NCBI RefSeq assembly: GCF_000974425.1 | Contig: NZ_CP010429.1 | Coordinates: 1,550,001 to 1,614,000, forward strand | DNA from: Spirosoma radiotolerans | Lineage (GTDB): Bacteria; Bacteroidota; Bacteroidia; Cytophagales; Spirosomataceae | Direction: 5' to 3' | DNA: 64,000 bases | Shown: positions 41,760-50,700 of the stretch, in pieces | Layout of the letters: every line of letters starts with the position of its first letter | Numbering within the stretch: the first letter of the stretch is position 1 | Position numbers and translations under genes: made by a program | Notes under the pieces: model-generated | Database searches by the model: none | What the model saw: only the letters and a program-made list of their open reading frames with translations | Told to the model about the DNA's origin: nothing

Positions 41760-42629
41760 TTATTTATCAGTTTGGGCGGCCTCCCAGCCGAGCATAGCCT
41801 GTTTGCGGTCAACACCCCAGCGATACCCACCAAACAGGCCGGTTTTTTTGATGACCCGGTGGCAGGGAATCAGGTATCCAATGGGGTTTGACCCAATCGC
41901 TGTCCCGACCGCCCGGGAGGCTGTGGGTTGTCCAATGTCGGTTGCAATCTGGTCATAGCTAGCCAGTTGTCCTTCCGGGATTTTCAGCAGTGCCTCCCAG
42001 ACCTTGAGTTGAAAAGCCGACCCACGTAGTAAAACCGGTATTCGTTGTGCCGGCTGTGTCGTGGGTTCACTGCCAGCGGTTGTTATAGCCATTGACGGGA
42101 AAACCTGATCGGCCAGTGGCTGTAAAGCCGCCGGATTGTTTTCGTAGGTAACTTCGGGCCATGCCGCTGTCAAGATGGCCTCGGCTTCATCTTCAGTATT
42201 CAGGAAGTGCAGGAGCGCGATTTTTCCGTTGATAGCGCCCAGCACGTACGGGCCAAACGGACTCTCGAATAAGCCATAAGCCATCACCAGTCCCGAGCCA
42301 GCCTGCTTAAACTGACCCGGCGTTACGCCTTCAATGGTTACGAACAGGTCATGTAACCGACCCGTGCCTGACAGGCCAGCGTCATAGGCGGCATCGACTA
42401 ACGCGGCTCCGTTGCGCAACCTGGTTTTGGCATGTTCGAGCGTCAGGTACTGGCTGAATTTCTTCGGACTTACACCCGCCCATTCCGTGAATAACCGCTG
42501 GAAATGAAACTCGCTCAGGTTCGCTGTTTCGGCCAGTTCGCCCAGTGACGGCTGTTGGCGGAACGTAGCTGTTAATTGTTCTATGGCCCGGGCAATCTGT
42601 TGATACGTATACGGGTTGTTCGTGTTCAT
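41760..42629 (-). CDS. Ada-like regulator: AraC-type HTH fused to O6-methylguanine-DNA methyltransferase
   Basis: The 289-residue protein has an AraC-type helix-turn-helix (residues ~10-105, SLGELAETANLSEFHFQRLF) and a C-terminal methyltransferase domain with acceptor Cys in GYLIPCHRVIKKTGLFGGYR (~257), preceded by SAFQLKVWEALLKIPEGQLA and SRAVGTAIGSNP. It takes methyl groups from O6-methylguanine and probably regulates its own operon. The Ada N-terminal zinc domain is absent from this protein and encoded separately two genes downstream. ATG 42629 is the start; a TTG at 42656 is upstream of an inverted repeat. Confidence 0.94.
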   Translation of the reverse strand: MNTNNPYTYQQIARAIEQLTATFRQQPSLGELAETANLSEFHFQRLFTEWAGVSPKKFSQYLTLEHAKTRLRNGAALVDAAYDAGLSGTGRLHDLFVTIEGVTPGQFKQAGSGLVMAYGLFESPFGPYVLGAINGKIALLHFLNTEDEAEAILTAAWPEVTYENNPAALQPLADQVFPSMAITTAGSEPTTQPAQRIPVLLRGSAFQLKVWEALLKIPEGQLASYDQIATDIGQPTASRAVGTAIGSNPIGYLIPCHRVIKKTGLFGGYRWGVDRKQAMLGWEAAQTDK

Positions 42630-42645
42630 GGTATGTTTGTTGGTT

Positions 42646-42661
42646 GACCTTAACAAAGGTC
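42646..42661. promoter_or_regulatory. Inverted repeat upstream of the split-Ada operon
   Basis: GACCTT-N4-AAGGTC, 16 nt before the start codon of the Ada-like gene. A symmetrical candidate operator; no regulator is proven. Confidence 0.4.
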
Positions 42662-42765
42662 GCAGGAAACGGCGTCTTGATAAACCCGATTCTTGCGGAA
42701 TTAGAGAGCTCCCTGTTTGGCGAATCAGCGAACGGATAATAACCTATTTAATGAATTCGATTCGT

Positions 42766-42773
42766 TATCTTTG
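42766..42773 (+). promoter_or_regulatory. Candidate -7 promoter box for porU2
   Basis: TATCTTTG matches TAnnTTTG, 57 nt before the ATG at 42831. It supports that ATG as start and excludes the longer reading from 42717. Confidence 0.5.
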
Positions 42774-42830
42774 AGAAACATTGGTAACATCCTGACAGGA
42801 TGTACCGGGCTAAGTAAGGCTCATCTGCGT

Positions 42831-45800
42831 ATGAAAAAAGGGTTACTTCTTCTCTTATTTTTGGTCAGCACGCTGGTCGCACAGGGGCAAAAACGATTCG
42901 GTAATGAATGGATACAGCCGGGCCAGAAATACCTCAAGTTATCCGTTAATCAGGCAGGTATTTACCGCATTGGCTACGACGAGATTAAAATTGCCGATGC
43001 CTCGTTTCTCCTGACAAACCCGCTCAACTGGCAACTGTTCTTCAGAGGGCAGGAAGTGGCCATACGGATTGTAGGTCAGCAGGATGGCGTCTTTGGCGCG
43101 CAGGATTACATCGAGTTTTATGGCGAAGGAAATGATGGCGCGCAGGATTCCCTGCTCTATCGCCCTCAGCAACGATTGCACCCGTATCAGACCCTGTTTT
43201 CGGATAAGTCCGCTTACTTCCTGACCAGTCGTGCTACGGTGCCCGGCAAGCGCATGCCCGAACTGAATGCATCCGCGCAGGGGTTGTCGCCTGTTGCCTT
43301 TCATGTCGAAGAAACGGTTCAGGCGTTTACCAGTGAATACACATTCAATAACCTGAAGGGGCTGGAACCTTACTTACAGCAAAGCTACTTTGAGCCCGGC
43401 GAAGGCTGGTCGGGGTCTATTCTTACTCCTGATTCGGTGGGCTTAGTTCAGATGAAATTGCCGGGGCGGGTGTCAGCAAACTGGCCCATTACGGTGCAGG
43501 GAATGATTAACGGCCGGGACAATACCATCCACCAGATTCAGCTACAACTCAATGCAACGACGACGTCGGCCATAGCTCCTCTTTCATTTACGGGCTTTGA
43601 CAGCAAGACGTTTCAGGCAACCCTAAAGCCCGAGTCAATTCAGAATGACCTGCTCACACTCCAGTTTAACGCAGCCAAAAATGGATTCACCAACCATTAT
43701 TCGATCACCTACGTAAAGGTTACTTACCCGCAGCTACTGGATATGGCCGGTCAACCGACCAAAGTATTTCACCTGCCCGCCAACACCAGCCCAACGGCGC
43801 TGCTATCGGTGACCAACGTACCAACTGCATCGGTTGCTTATGATGTTACGGACAGGATAAACTGCCGCTATCTGACTACACAAACCACCGGTGCCCAAAC
43901 CCAAATGGTTGTCAGTGATGCGGCCCGGAGCCGGGATATTCTCGTCACCAACCGCATTAATAAACCGCTTGCTATTCAGCCAGTCAAAGTGTCGTCGGTA
44001 ATTCCTAAAGGGGTTGATTACGTGATCGTTACGCATGAATCGCTCCGGCAGTCGGCGGTTGCCTATGCGAGCTACCGGGCGTCGGCGCAGGGCGGAGGCT
44101 ACAAGCCCTTTATCGTTGAGTCTGATTCGCTGTTCGATCAGTTCAATTATGGCGAAAAAAGCCCGCTGGCCCTTCGGCGTTTTGCGGACTATGTGCTGGC
44201 GAATACGGCCGTAAAAAACCTGTTGCTCATTGGCCGGGCAAACAGTTATCCGTACACGACCAAGACTGCTACCGATGACCTGGTGCCAACGGTTGGCTAT
44301 CCGGGTTCCGATATTTTGATCACGTCTGGTTTGGGCAATTACCCGATCAACACGCCGTCTATCCCAACCGGCCGGATCAACGCCACCACAAACGAGCAGG
44401 TGCTGACGTATCTGGAAAAAGTAAAACAACTCGAGTTGGCAACCCCGAACGGGCTCTGGCGCAAGCACATTGTGCACATTAGCGGGGGGAAAAGTGCCGC
44501 TGAAGCCGCGGGACTTCGAGAGGCATTAAGCGGCATCGGTACCATTTATACCAACGGGCTTCTGGGTGGACAGATCAGTTCATTCAGCAAAAGCACCCTC
44601 GATGAAGTCGAGCCAATAAACATCAGCCCGCTGGTCAACGACGGGGTTAGTTTGATTACGTTTTTTGGGCATGCCGGACCAACGGTTACGGACATGAACT
44701 TTGGCTACGCGTCGCCCCCGGAGAATGGCTTTCGTAACCAGAATTACCCATTGATGATTTTCAACGGTTGTGGGGTAGGGGAGATCTTCTCCAGCTTCAA
44801 AACCCTCTCGACGGATTGGCTGCTGGCTCCCCAAAAGGGTGCCGGCATCGTACTGGCGCATACCTACTGGAGTTTCGAGCAGCCAACGACGCGTTACCTG
44901 ACAAAACTTTATACGAGCCTGTATACCGATGCCAGCACGCTGAACGTACCTTTTGGAAAAGTACAGCAGCAACTGAACATGGGCCTCGAAAAAGAGGGCG
45001 TCGACCCTTACGATGTCTCGGTTATGTTGCAGATGTTGTTGCAGGGCGACCCCGCCATAAGCCTTTATCCACTGCCCAATCCTGATTTCACAGTCGAACC
45101 CAAAGGGATGTATATCCAGTCTAAAGTGGTTGGCAGTTCACTTAAAAACAGCGATTCCCTCCGGGTAGTTATTCCGCTCGCGAACATTGGTAAATATGTA
45201 GCGGGGCAGGCGGTTTCGCTGACGGTAAAAAAGACAATTAGTTCGGTAGCGACTACCAGTACGCTGCGATTCCACGCGTTCCGGTATCGCGACACGCTAA
45301 CCTATACACTGGCCAAAGACGAGCGTTTGCAGCGAATAGAGGTGTCCATAGATCCTGATAATCAGATCGTCGAGTTGAGTAAAACCAACAATACCGCCAC
45401 ACTCGACATCGACTGGGCACAGGCGGAGGGCAGTAGTAGCTATCCCATCAATCGTTTACCAGACCGGGTAAGCCCGGAAATCAACGTGTTCGTTGATGGC
45501 AAAATCAGGGAAAATCAAGCGGTGGTTGGCCTGCATCCGCAACTGGAGATTTATATACTGGACGAGAATCCGCTCTCGCCAAAAGACACTAGTGCAGTGG
45601 ATGTGTACCTGAAAAGTTGCGAAACCTGCTCGCCCCAAAGGCTTGCGACTTCGTCGTTTTCGGTATCCGCTGTATCGGCAAACCAGCTACAGGTAACGAC
45701 CAATCTCTCACTCACAGCAGGTGGCAGCTACCAACTCATTGTGTTTGGCAAAGATGCCGCGGGTAATCGTACGCAGCCGCCCTATACGCTCGATATTGAT

Positions 45801-46091
45801 GTATTATCGGAAGACAAACCGATTACGTTTGTGGCTTACCCGAATCCGGCAAGCACCTATGTAAAGTTCGAATTAGGTCTGAACGTGAAGGAGTTACCAG
45901 TCGAATCACGTTTGCTGATCTACAACCAGGTGGGTGTGCCGGTTTTTGAGAATAGCCTGCCGGTATCGACCGGAAAGAATTCAATTCTTTGGCAGGGAAC
46001 GGTGCCCGGTATGTACCTTTACTCGCTACGTTTAACGTACAAAGACGGTCATACCGAACTGCATTCGGGGAAAGTTGTCTGGCAGCACTAA
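42831..46091 (+). CDS. porU2: Type IX secretion system sortase-like protein PorU2 (peptidase C25 fold)
   Basis: The 1086-residue secreted protein has a signal peptide (MKKGLLLLLFLVSTLVAQGQ), a beta-rich N-terminal region (residues ~25-440), and a gingipain/C25 caspase-like domain (~440-770). The catalytic dyad is His in TFFGHAGPTVTD (~612) and Cys in MIFNGCGVGEIF (~643). CARDB-like and Ig-like domains follow. The last ~85 residues (FVAYPNPASTYVKFELGL to HSGKVVWQH) form a T9SS sorting-type domain. PorU cleaves T9SS signals and attaches cargo to A-LPS; PorU2 is a paralogue of uncertain substrate range. Its stop overlaps the convergent lipoprotein gene by 4 nt. Confidence 0.88.
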   Translation: MKKGLLLLLFLVSTLVAQGQKRFGNEWIQPGQKYLKLSVNQAGIYRIGYDEIKIADASFLLTNPLNWQLFFRGQEVAIRIVGQQDGVFGAQDYIEFYGEGNDGAQDSLLYRPQQRLHPYQTLFSDKSAYFLTSRATVPGKRMPELNASAQGLSPVAFHVEETVQAFTSEYTFNNLKGLEPYLQQSYFEPGEGWSGSILTPDSVGLVQMKLPGRVSANWPITVQGMINGRDNTIHQIQLQLNATTTSAIAPLSFTGFDSKTFQATLKPESIQNDLLTLQFNAAKNGFTNHYSITYVKVTYPQLLDMAGQPTKVFHLPANTSPTALLSVTNVPTASVAYDVTDRINCRYLTTQTTGAQTQMVVSDAARSRDILVTNRINKPLAIQPVKVSSVIPKGVDYVIVTHESLRQSAVAYASYRASAQGGGYKPFIVESDSLFDQFNYGEKSPLALRRFADYVLANTAVKNLLLIGRANSYPYTTKTATDDLVPTVGYPGSDILITSGLGNYPINTPSIPTGRINATTNEQVLTYLEKVKQLELATPNGLWRKHIVHISGGKSAAEAAGLREALSGIGTIYTNGLLGGQISSFSKSTLDEVEPINISPLVNDGVSLITFFGHAGPTVTDMNFGYASPPENGFRNQNYPLMIFNGCGVGEIFSSFKTLSTDWLLAPQKGAGIVLAHTYWSFEQPTTRYLTKLYTSLYTDASTLNVPFGKVQQQLNMGLEKEGVDPYDVSVMLQMLLQGDPAISLYPLPNPDFTVEPKGMYIQSKVVGSSLKNSDSLRVVIPLANIGKYVAGQAVSLTVKKTISSVATTSTLRFHAFRYRDTLTYTLAKDERLQRIEVSIDPDNQIVELSKTNNTATLDIDWAQAEGSSSYPINRLPDRVSPEINVFVDGKIRENQAVVGLHPQLEIYILDENPLSPKDTSAVDVYLKSCETCSPQRLATSSFSVSAVSANQLQVTTNLSLTAGGSYQLIVFGKDAAGNRTQPPYTLDIDVLSEDKPITFVAYPNPASTYVKFELGLNVKELPVESRLLIYNQVGVPVFENSLPVSTGKNSILWQGTVPGMYLYSLRLTYKDGHTELHSGKVVWQH

Positions 46092-46792
46092 GGCACTCGG
46101 CTACTCGTGATCAATGTCCATTTTTGCCGTGTACCCGAGTCAATTTTGCCCTTGCCGATGCAGTCGGGTGTTGATTGGCAGTAAGCCAGGGCTGTGTTTT
46201 CTCGGTATACCAGCCCTACGTTCTGGGCATACACCCGCTGGTATTTCGTTAAATTGATTAGCGTCGAATCGTTCGGGCCAACGACCGAAACGGTACGATC
46301 GAACGATAGCTTGCCTGTTGCAAATGGACGGCCAATGTTCTGATACTGAAGAGCTACGGTGTCTGATAAGCCGTTGTATGTATTGATATTCCAGGAGGTA
46401 GTGGCGGAAATGGGGAAAAGTAAGTTGATCGTCGGTACATTGTTATCCTGACTGACGACTTCTGACAGACTTTTGTATACGGTGCGCGTGGCGCTGATTT
46501 GCCAGTCATTCTGAGCTGATTGACGCGTGGATTCTTCTAGCTGAAAAAATAGCTGCCCATTTCGGGTAAACGAATTGCTAATTTTTTGCTGAAGCTGATA
46601 AGCCTGCGTGGTTGCCCCATTGGTGAGCGAGTAGGTTTCCTCCGTGACCTGATACACCCAGTAATCGCCCGTTTGAAGGGGATAATAGGCCGAATCATCG
46701 GGGACCGGATCATTGTTCGTCTGGCAACCGCCGACGATGCCAAGTAAGCCAGCAAGAATAAGTACGTTGTAGAAACGGCTGCGTTTACGCAT
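46088..46792 (-). CDS. Hypothetical lipoprotein
   Basis: A 234-residue protein with a lipoprotein signal (lipobox GIVGGC, Cys at ~23). The rest is beta-rich (SAYYPLQTGDYWVYQVTEET, FFQLEESTRQSAQNDWQIS, YQRVYAQNVGLVYRENTALA), which resembles Bacteroidota surface lipoproteins annotated only as hypothetical. Two Cys in ALAYCQSTPDCIGKG could form a disulfide. It is convergent with porU2 with a 4-nt overlap of stops. Function unknown. Confidence 0.85.
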   Translation of the reverse strand: MRKRSRFYNVLILAGLLGIVGGCQTNNDPVPDDSAYYPLQTGDYWVYQVTEETYSLTNGATTQAYQLQQKISNSFTRNGQLFFQLEESTRQSAQNDWQISATRTVYKSLSEVVSQDNNVPTINLLFPISATTSWNINTYNGLSDTVALQYQNIGRPFATGKLSFDRTVSVVGPNDSTLINLTKYQRVYAQNVGLVYRENTALAYCQSTPDCIGKGKIDSGTRQKWTLITSSRVP

Positions 46793-47073
46793 GGTTAATC
46801 GACGAAGAGTCTAGGGTATCCAGTGGAGAAACAGCCTGAATTTCGGCTAAATGTACGCTCATAAGGATGCGCGAAGATAGCGGGTTATGGGCTAAAATGT
46901 AACCCTAAAGCGGCTCTGGCATTAACATCGGTTTATTAGTGGGTTCAATTAAGGAGCCTAGCTGTATAAATCCTATCTAACTTCTCATATTCATCTCGAT
47001 AAGACGTCCTGCTGAATTAAATTAGGTAGTTTTGGGAATATAGAAAACCAGGTTTTAGGCTGGAATTGATCGT
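46793..47073. other. Intergenic region between the lipoprotein and the lasso cyclase gene
   Basis: About 280 AT-rich nt between divergent genes. Only the TAGTTTTG box at 47027-47034 stands out. Confidence 0.5.
47027..47034 (+). promoter_or_regulatory. Candidate -7 promoter box for the lasso cyclase gene
   Basis: TAGTTTTG matches TAnnTTTG and lies 39 nt before the ATG at 47074. TAGTTTTGGGA is shared with the PIN module promoter at 3439. Confidence 0.5.
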
Positions 47074-49020
47074 ATGAGTGGAATTGCAGGAGTTGTCCGA
47101 TTGGATGGGCAGGATGTACTTGAGGTTGATACAGCCGCCATGATCAACTCGTTAGCTCATCGGGGCGAAGTCGTGCGTCAGGCGATTGATCAGGGGATAT
47201 TGCTGGCCTTTGGTGGTGCCCTGGAGACTGACCCGGCAACGGAAACCCGCGTGGCGGCTGATGCTGATCTGTTTACGGATGCGGAACAAGACAACCTCTT
47301 CGCGTCAATGTTCGCTCAGGGCGGCCCCGCTGCATTCAACGACATCAATGCCGATTTCGCTATAGCGTTGTGGGAAGCCAGCCGTCAAACGCTTGTTTGC
47401 GCGCGTGATCCGCTGGGAGTAAAACCGCTTTATTATGTTTATCAACCCGGCCGTTTCTTCGCGTTTGCTTCCGAAATAAAGGCGTTGCTGGCTTTACAGG
47501 AAGTCGTGGTCAAACCGAATGAACACAAGTTCAGGGAGTACCTAACCTGGACCACGAGTTACGTGCCCTATAGCGCCGAAACGTTTTATGAATCCATTTA
47601 CAGCCTTCTGCCGGGTCATTCTATACAGGTGAATGCGCAGGGTTTAGCACTACAACCCTACTGGCAAATCAATCCAACTGCATACCGTAGTCTAACTCGC
47701 CCTGAAGACTATTCTGCGTTATTCTACGACACGTTTACGGCAGCGATTGAACGTCGGATGAAGGGAAAAAAGCGGGTGGGCGCTCATTTAAGTGGTGGGC
47801 TGGACTCTTCGTCGGTAAGTTCGGTCGCGCAGTTTTTGCTGGAAAAACAGCAACGACCCAGCCTGCATACATTTAACATTGACACCGGTCTGGCGTCTAC
47901 GGATGAGTCTGAATACGTCCGGGCGTTCGTCAGTAAGTGGCATCCGCAGCATCATACGGTTCAGCCCAAAGCGAATGTGCTGGAGTCCGTGCTGGCAATA
48001 AATCACCTGTTCGACCGGCCCGACCATTTCATTATTCCCTCCAGTTTCCACCTGGGTGTTTCGCAGGAAGCCAATCAATTTGGCTGCGATATTCTACTGA
48101 CCGGTCATGATGGCGACAGTGTGATCACCACCGGGTTTGATTTTCTGGATCAGTTGCTCGATGCCAGCGATTGGGAAAGGTTGCAGGCCGCCTGTCACCA
48201 ATACATTGATCACCGGTATCCGCCAGATTTTGTTGCCAATCCGCCCCGATTGCGGAATGACGACGAGTTTGAACGCTATGCATTGAGTATCCTGGGGACT
48301 AACCTGAAGAAACGGTTTCGGGAGCAATCTTCCGCTGAATTTCTGGCCCAAGTACGCCATCAAAAGCAAATTTTCGGACTATCGACAGTGGGTATTCTTA
48401 GCTACGCTGCCCGGCGGGTCAAGGCTAAACTGACGCATCGGACCCTGCTCGATAGTGCGTTTAGCGAGTCCTTTAACCAGCGTGTTGTCCGTCGGCCACT
48501 TGTATCGACGGAGCCGCTAACAACGGAGTTGAGCCAGGGGCGTCCGGTTTCGGCAAATCAGGTTTTGAATACAACCAATGTAATCTGCGCCGAGCAACTG
48601 AATCATATCGGTGCGCACTACGGCCATGCGTACTCGTTTCCCTTCTTCGATAAGCACGTTGTCGAATTAGGCTTGGCAACGCCCCTGGAGGTTTGTTTCG
48701 ATCAGGGACGCGGCCGGGGCCTGATTCGGAATGGCCTAAGCGCTGTATTACCGACAGCCATTGTAAACCGCTATACGAAAGCCAACTTTGTGGAATACGG
48801 TAATGTGTCGGCGCAACAGTTGTACCAGGCTACACACGAACAGTTTGCGTTGGCAGGCCACCCCATTTGGGGTGTTATCGACCGAGCTGCTTTTGCTAAA
48901 ATTGTACGTGTCGTCTTCAACGCCAGGATACCGGTAAAGCAGAAAACCCGGTATAACTGGCTGTTGAGCCGTATTATTTACCTGGCTCTCTGGCTGGGAG
49001 CGATACCTAAAAAGGGGTGA
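47074..49020 (+). CDS. Lasso peptide cyclase (C protein), asparagine-synthetase-like
   Basis: The 648-residue asparagine synthetase B homologue begins MSGIAGVV, so the glutaminase nucleophile Cys2 is replaced by Ser. This is usual in lasso cyclases, which need no ammonia. The N-terminal half keeps the Ntn-like fold (LVCARDPLGVKPLYYVYQPG). The ATP-pyrophosphatase loop is HLSGGLDSSSVSSVAQFLL (~237-255). The enzyme activates the side chain of the core Asp as an acyl adenylate and closes the isopeptide ring. It is encoded opposite to the other lasso genes, with 46 nt between its stop and that of the nucleotidyltransferase gene. Confidence 0.9.
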   Translation: MSGIAGVVRLDGQDVLEVDTAAMINSLAHRGEVVRQAIDQGILLAFGGALETDPATETRVAADADLFTDAEQDNLFASMFAQGGPAAFNDINADFAIALWEASRQTLVCARDPLGVKPLYYVYQPGRFFAFASEIKALLALQEVVVKPNEHKFREYLTWTTSYVPYSAETFYESIYSLLPGHSIQVNAQGLALQPYWQINPTAYRSLTRPEDYSALFYDTFTAAIERRMKGKKRVGAHLSGGLDSSSVSSVAQFLLEKQQRPSLHTFNIDTGLASTDESEYVRAFVSKWHPQHHTVQPKANVLESVLAINHLFDRPDHFIIPSSFHLGVSQEANQFGCDILLTGHDGDSVITTGFDFLDQLLDASDWERLQAACHQYIDHRYPPDFVANPPRLRNDDEFERYALSILGTNLKKRFREQSSAEFLAQVRHQKQIFGLSTVGILSYAARRVKAKLTHRTLLDSAFSESFNQRVVRRPLVSTEPLTTELSQGRPVSANQVLNTTNVICAEQLNHIGAHYGHAYSFPFFDKHVVELGLATPLEVCFDQGRGRGLIRNGLSAVLPTAIVNRYTKANFVEYGNVSAQQLYQATHEQFALAGHPIWGVIDRAAFAKIVRVVFNARIPVKQKTRYNWLLSRIIYLALWLGAIPKKG

Positions 49021-49066
49021 GCGCAATGGCTATCGACGGAAAATAAGCAGCGTGATGGCCTGACTT

Positions 49067-50239
49067 CTATCGACGACCCGGCAGGAATCGGAATAACGAC
49101 TGAATGGCACGGATGAAGATGGTGATAAATCCCAGTTCTTTAGGAACATAAATCAAGCGTTTGCCAATTCTGAAGATACTGTATCGAAACACGCGGCTGC
49201 TAAGAAACGTAGCGCACGTTTTCAACTGGTCGCCAACGGACGTCTGTGCCTTTAACAGCAGCGTCAACTGCTTTACGATTAGGTAGCTAAATTCGCTGGG
49301 TGTTTCGGTTTCCCAGTGCTTGGCATAGGTTTCGGCGAGTGAACGGATGCTGGGCGAAGCGACCAATTCCTGAACCGGCGGGGGCAGGGGTAAATCCCAG
49401 ATTTGCTGACACCAGTATAGGCCTGCCAGAAAAACTTCGGTAAAGCCGTATCGGCTTAGTTCCTGTAGTAGCCACGACCAATTTACATCAGCCTTGATCA
49501 GCGTGAAATACAAATCATTGATGTAATAGATTTGCTGCCAGATATTATTTACGCCATGATGCGTTGCCAATAAAACGATTTTCCGCTCAGCCTCAAACGC
49601 AGGCTGCGCCTGTACGTAAGCCAGGTCGAACAGGGCATAATGCTGATTGAAGCCCATGATTTGCCAATGCATATCAATATCGAACTGGCTGTCGTTGAAA
49701 AAAGGCTTGAACAGGCTTACTTCAAATAAATCAGAAAGAATCCGCTCCTCACCCTGCCGCCATTGCAAATCCTGTTTTTCAGATAAATGATACTGATGCT
49801 TTTGTAGTAAGTCGATGGTGGCAAAGACATCGGTTGGTCTGACCAATAGGTCGATATCGCCACTGATGCGCAGACCGCTGTCCGGATAAACATGTTCGGC
49901 CAGATAGATTCCCTTAAGGGGTATATGGTCAATTCCGTTGTCTGCCAGCAGCATAGCAACGCTATGATACTGATGCAGTTTTAACAGATTGTCGGTTGTT
50001 GTTACCTGGCAATCTTGTTTGAGAGCAGCGAGGAACGAATCGGGAACCGTGCCTATCTGACGAAGTGAGTGGTATAGAAATGGCTTTAGCCGATGCCGTT
50101 CGGCCAGGGCATACAGGCGATTCCAGTTAACAGCTTGGTGGCTTACGAATCGGGTAATCTTATCTCTTTTTTCGGCCGGTAGCTCTACCGAACAGGCCAT
50201 TAACAGGAACGTTACTTCAGGAGAAAGATCAACCTTCAT
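49067..50239 (-). CDS. Nucleotidyltransferase-family protein of the lasso cluster (PF14907-type)
   Basis: The 390-residue protein resembles the NTP_transf_5 family. The catalytic region is HIPLKGIYLAEHVYPDSGLR with SGDIDLLVRP (~130-140), which holds the paired acidic residues, and a further Asp in FDIDMHWQIM. The C-terminal half is helical. Family members occur in some lasso gene clusters. A tailoring role, such as adding a nucleotide or phosphate-linked group, is possible but unproven. It starts 20 nt after the B2 stop on the same strand. Confidence 0.88.
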   Translation of the reverse strand: MKVDLSPEVTFLLMACSVELPAEKRDKITRFVSHQAVNWNRLYALAERHRLKPFLYHSLRQIGTVPDSFLAALKQDCQVTTTDNLLKLHQYHSVAMLLADNGIDHIPLKGIYLAEHVYPDSGLRISGDIDLLVRPTDVFATIDLLQKHQYHLSEKQDLQWRQGEERILSDLFEVSLFKPFFNDSQFDIDMHWQIMGFNQHYALFDLAYVQAQPAFEAERKIVLLATHHGVNNIWQQIYYINDLYFTLIKADVNWSWLLQELSRYGFTEVFLAGLYWCQQIWDLPLPPPVQELVASPSIRSLAETYAKHWETETPSEFSYLIVKQLTLLLKAQTSVGDQLKTCATFLSSRVFRYSIFRIGKRLIYVPKELGFITIFIRAIQSLFRFLPGRR

Positions 50240-50259
50240 ATAGTGTTTAAAGATAGAGC

Positions 50260-50700
50260 TTAATTCCAGTCCAGGATGGGCTCGAATACCTGACTGGCCT
50301 GTTCGCCCAGAATAATTTTGTCTTTATGAACGACCCAGGCATGCGCCGAAAAAGCCTGCTGTTCATTTTTTTGAACGCCAATGCATATGCGTACATCCGG
50401 ATGATTATGCAGTAACCGTTTGGCACTGAGTGCCTGCACCAGGCAAGTGAAGCCGAGAGGGATCCGGGCGCTTACCACCTGAATGGCCCAAACCGAATCC
50501 GTGAGTAGTTCGGCTGATAAGGCTTCTGCAGACTGAGCAGGCTTTCTGGTAGGCTTGAGAAACGTGTTGAAGGGAAAAATAAGCAACAGGCCTTTGTAGG
50601 TGGCAAGCGCCCCAAAAGCCTTGATTAACAGCCATTGTTTATGCCCGTTCAGGGATACAAATTTCGCTGCACTATTCGCGGGCTTCGATAAGCTTTTCAC
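50260..50700 (-). CDS. Lasso peptide leader peptidase (B2 protein)
   Basis: The 146-residue transglutaminase-like cysteine protease removes the leader peptide. Candidate catalytic residues are Cys in PLGFTCLVQALSAKRLL (~84) and His in AFSAHAWVVHKDK (~119), with Asp or Glu in the following segment. The start GTG at 50700 lies 29 nt inside the B1 gene, so the two are coupled. N-terminal residues KQWLLIKAFGALATYKGLLL are typical of the family's helical region. Confidence 0.92.
   Translation of the reverse strand: MKSLSKPANSAAKFVSLNGHKQWLLIKAFGALATYKGLLLIFPFNTFLKPTRKPAQSAEALSAELLTDSVWAIQVVSARIPLGFTCLVQALSAKRLLHNHPDVRICIGVQKNEQQAFSAHAWVVHKDKIILGEQASQVFEPILDWN

Noticed and set aside
47074..49020. 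True asparagine synthetase (asnB)
   Set aside because: Residue 2 is Ser, not Cys, so glutamine cannot be used, and the gene adjoins B1/B2 lasso genes.
49067..50239. Reading the nucleotidyltransferase as a lasso kinase or exporter
   Set aside because: It has no kinase motif, no transmembrane helix and no ABC motif. The GDID-type acidic motif fits a nucleotidyltransferase.
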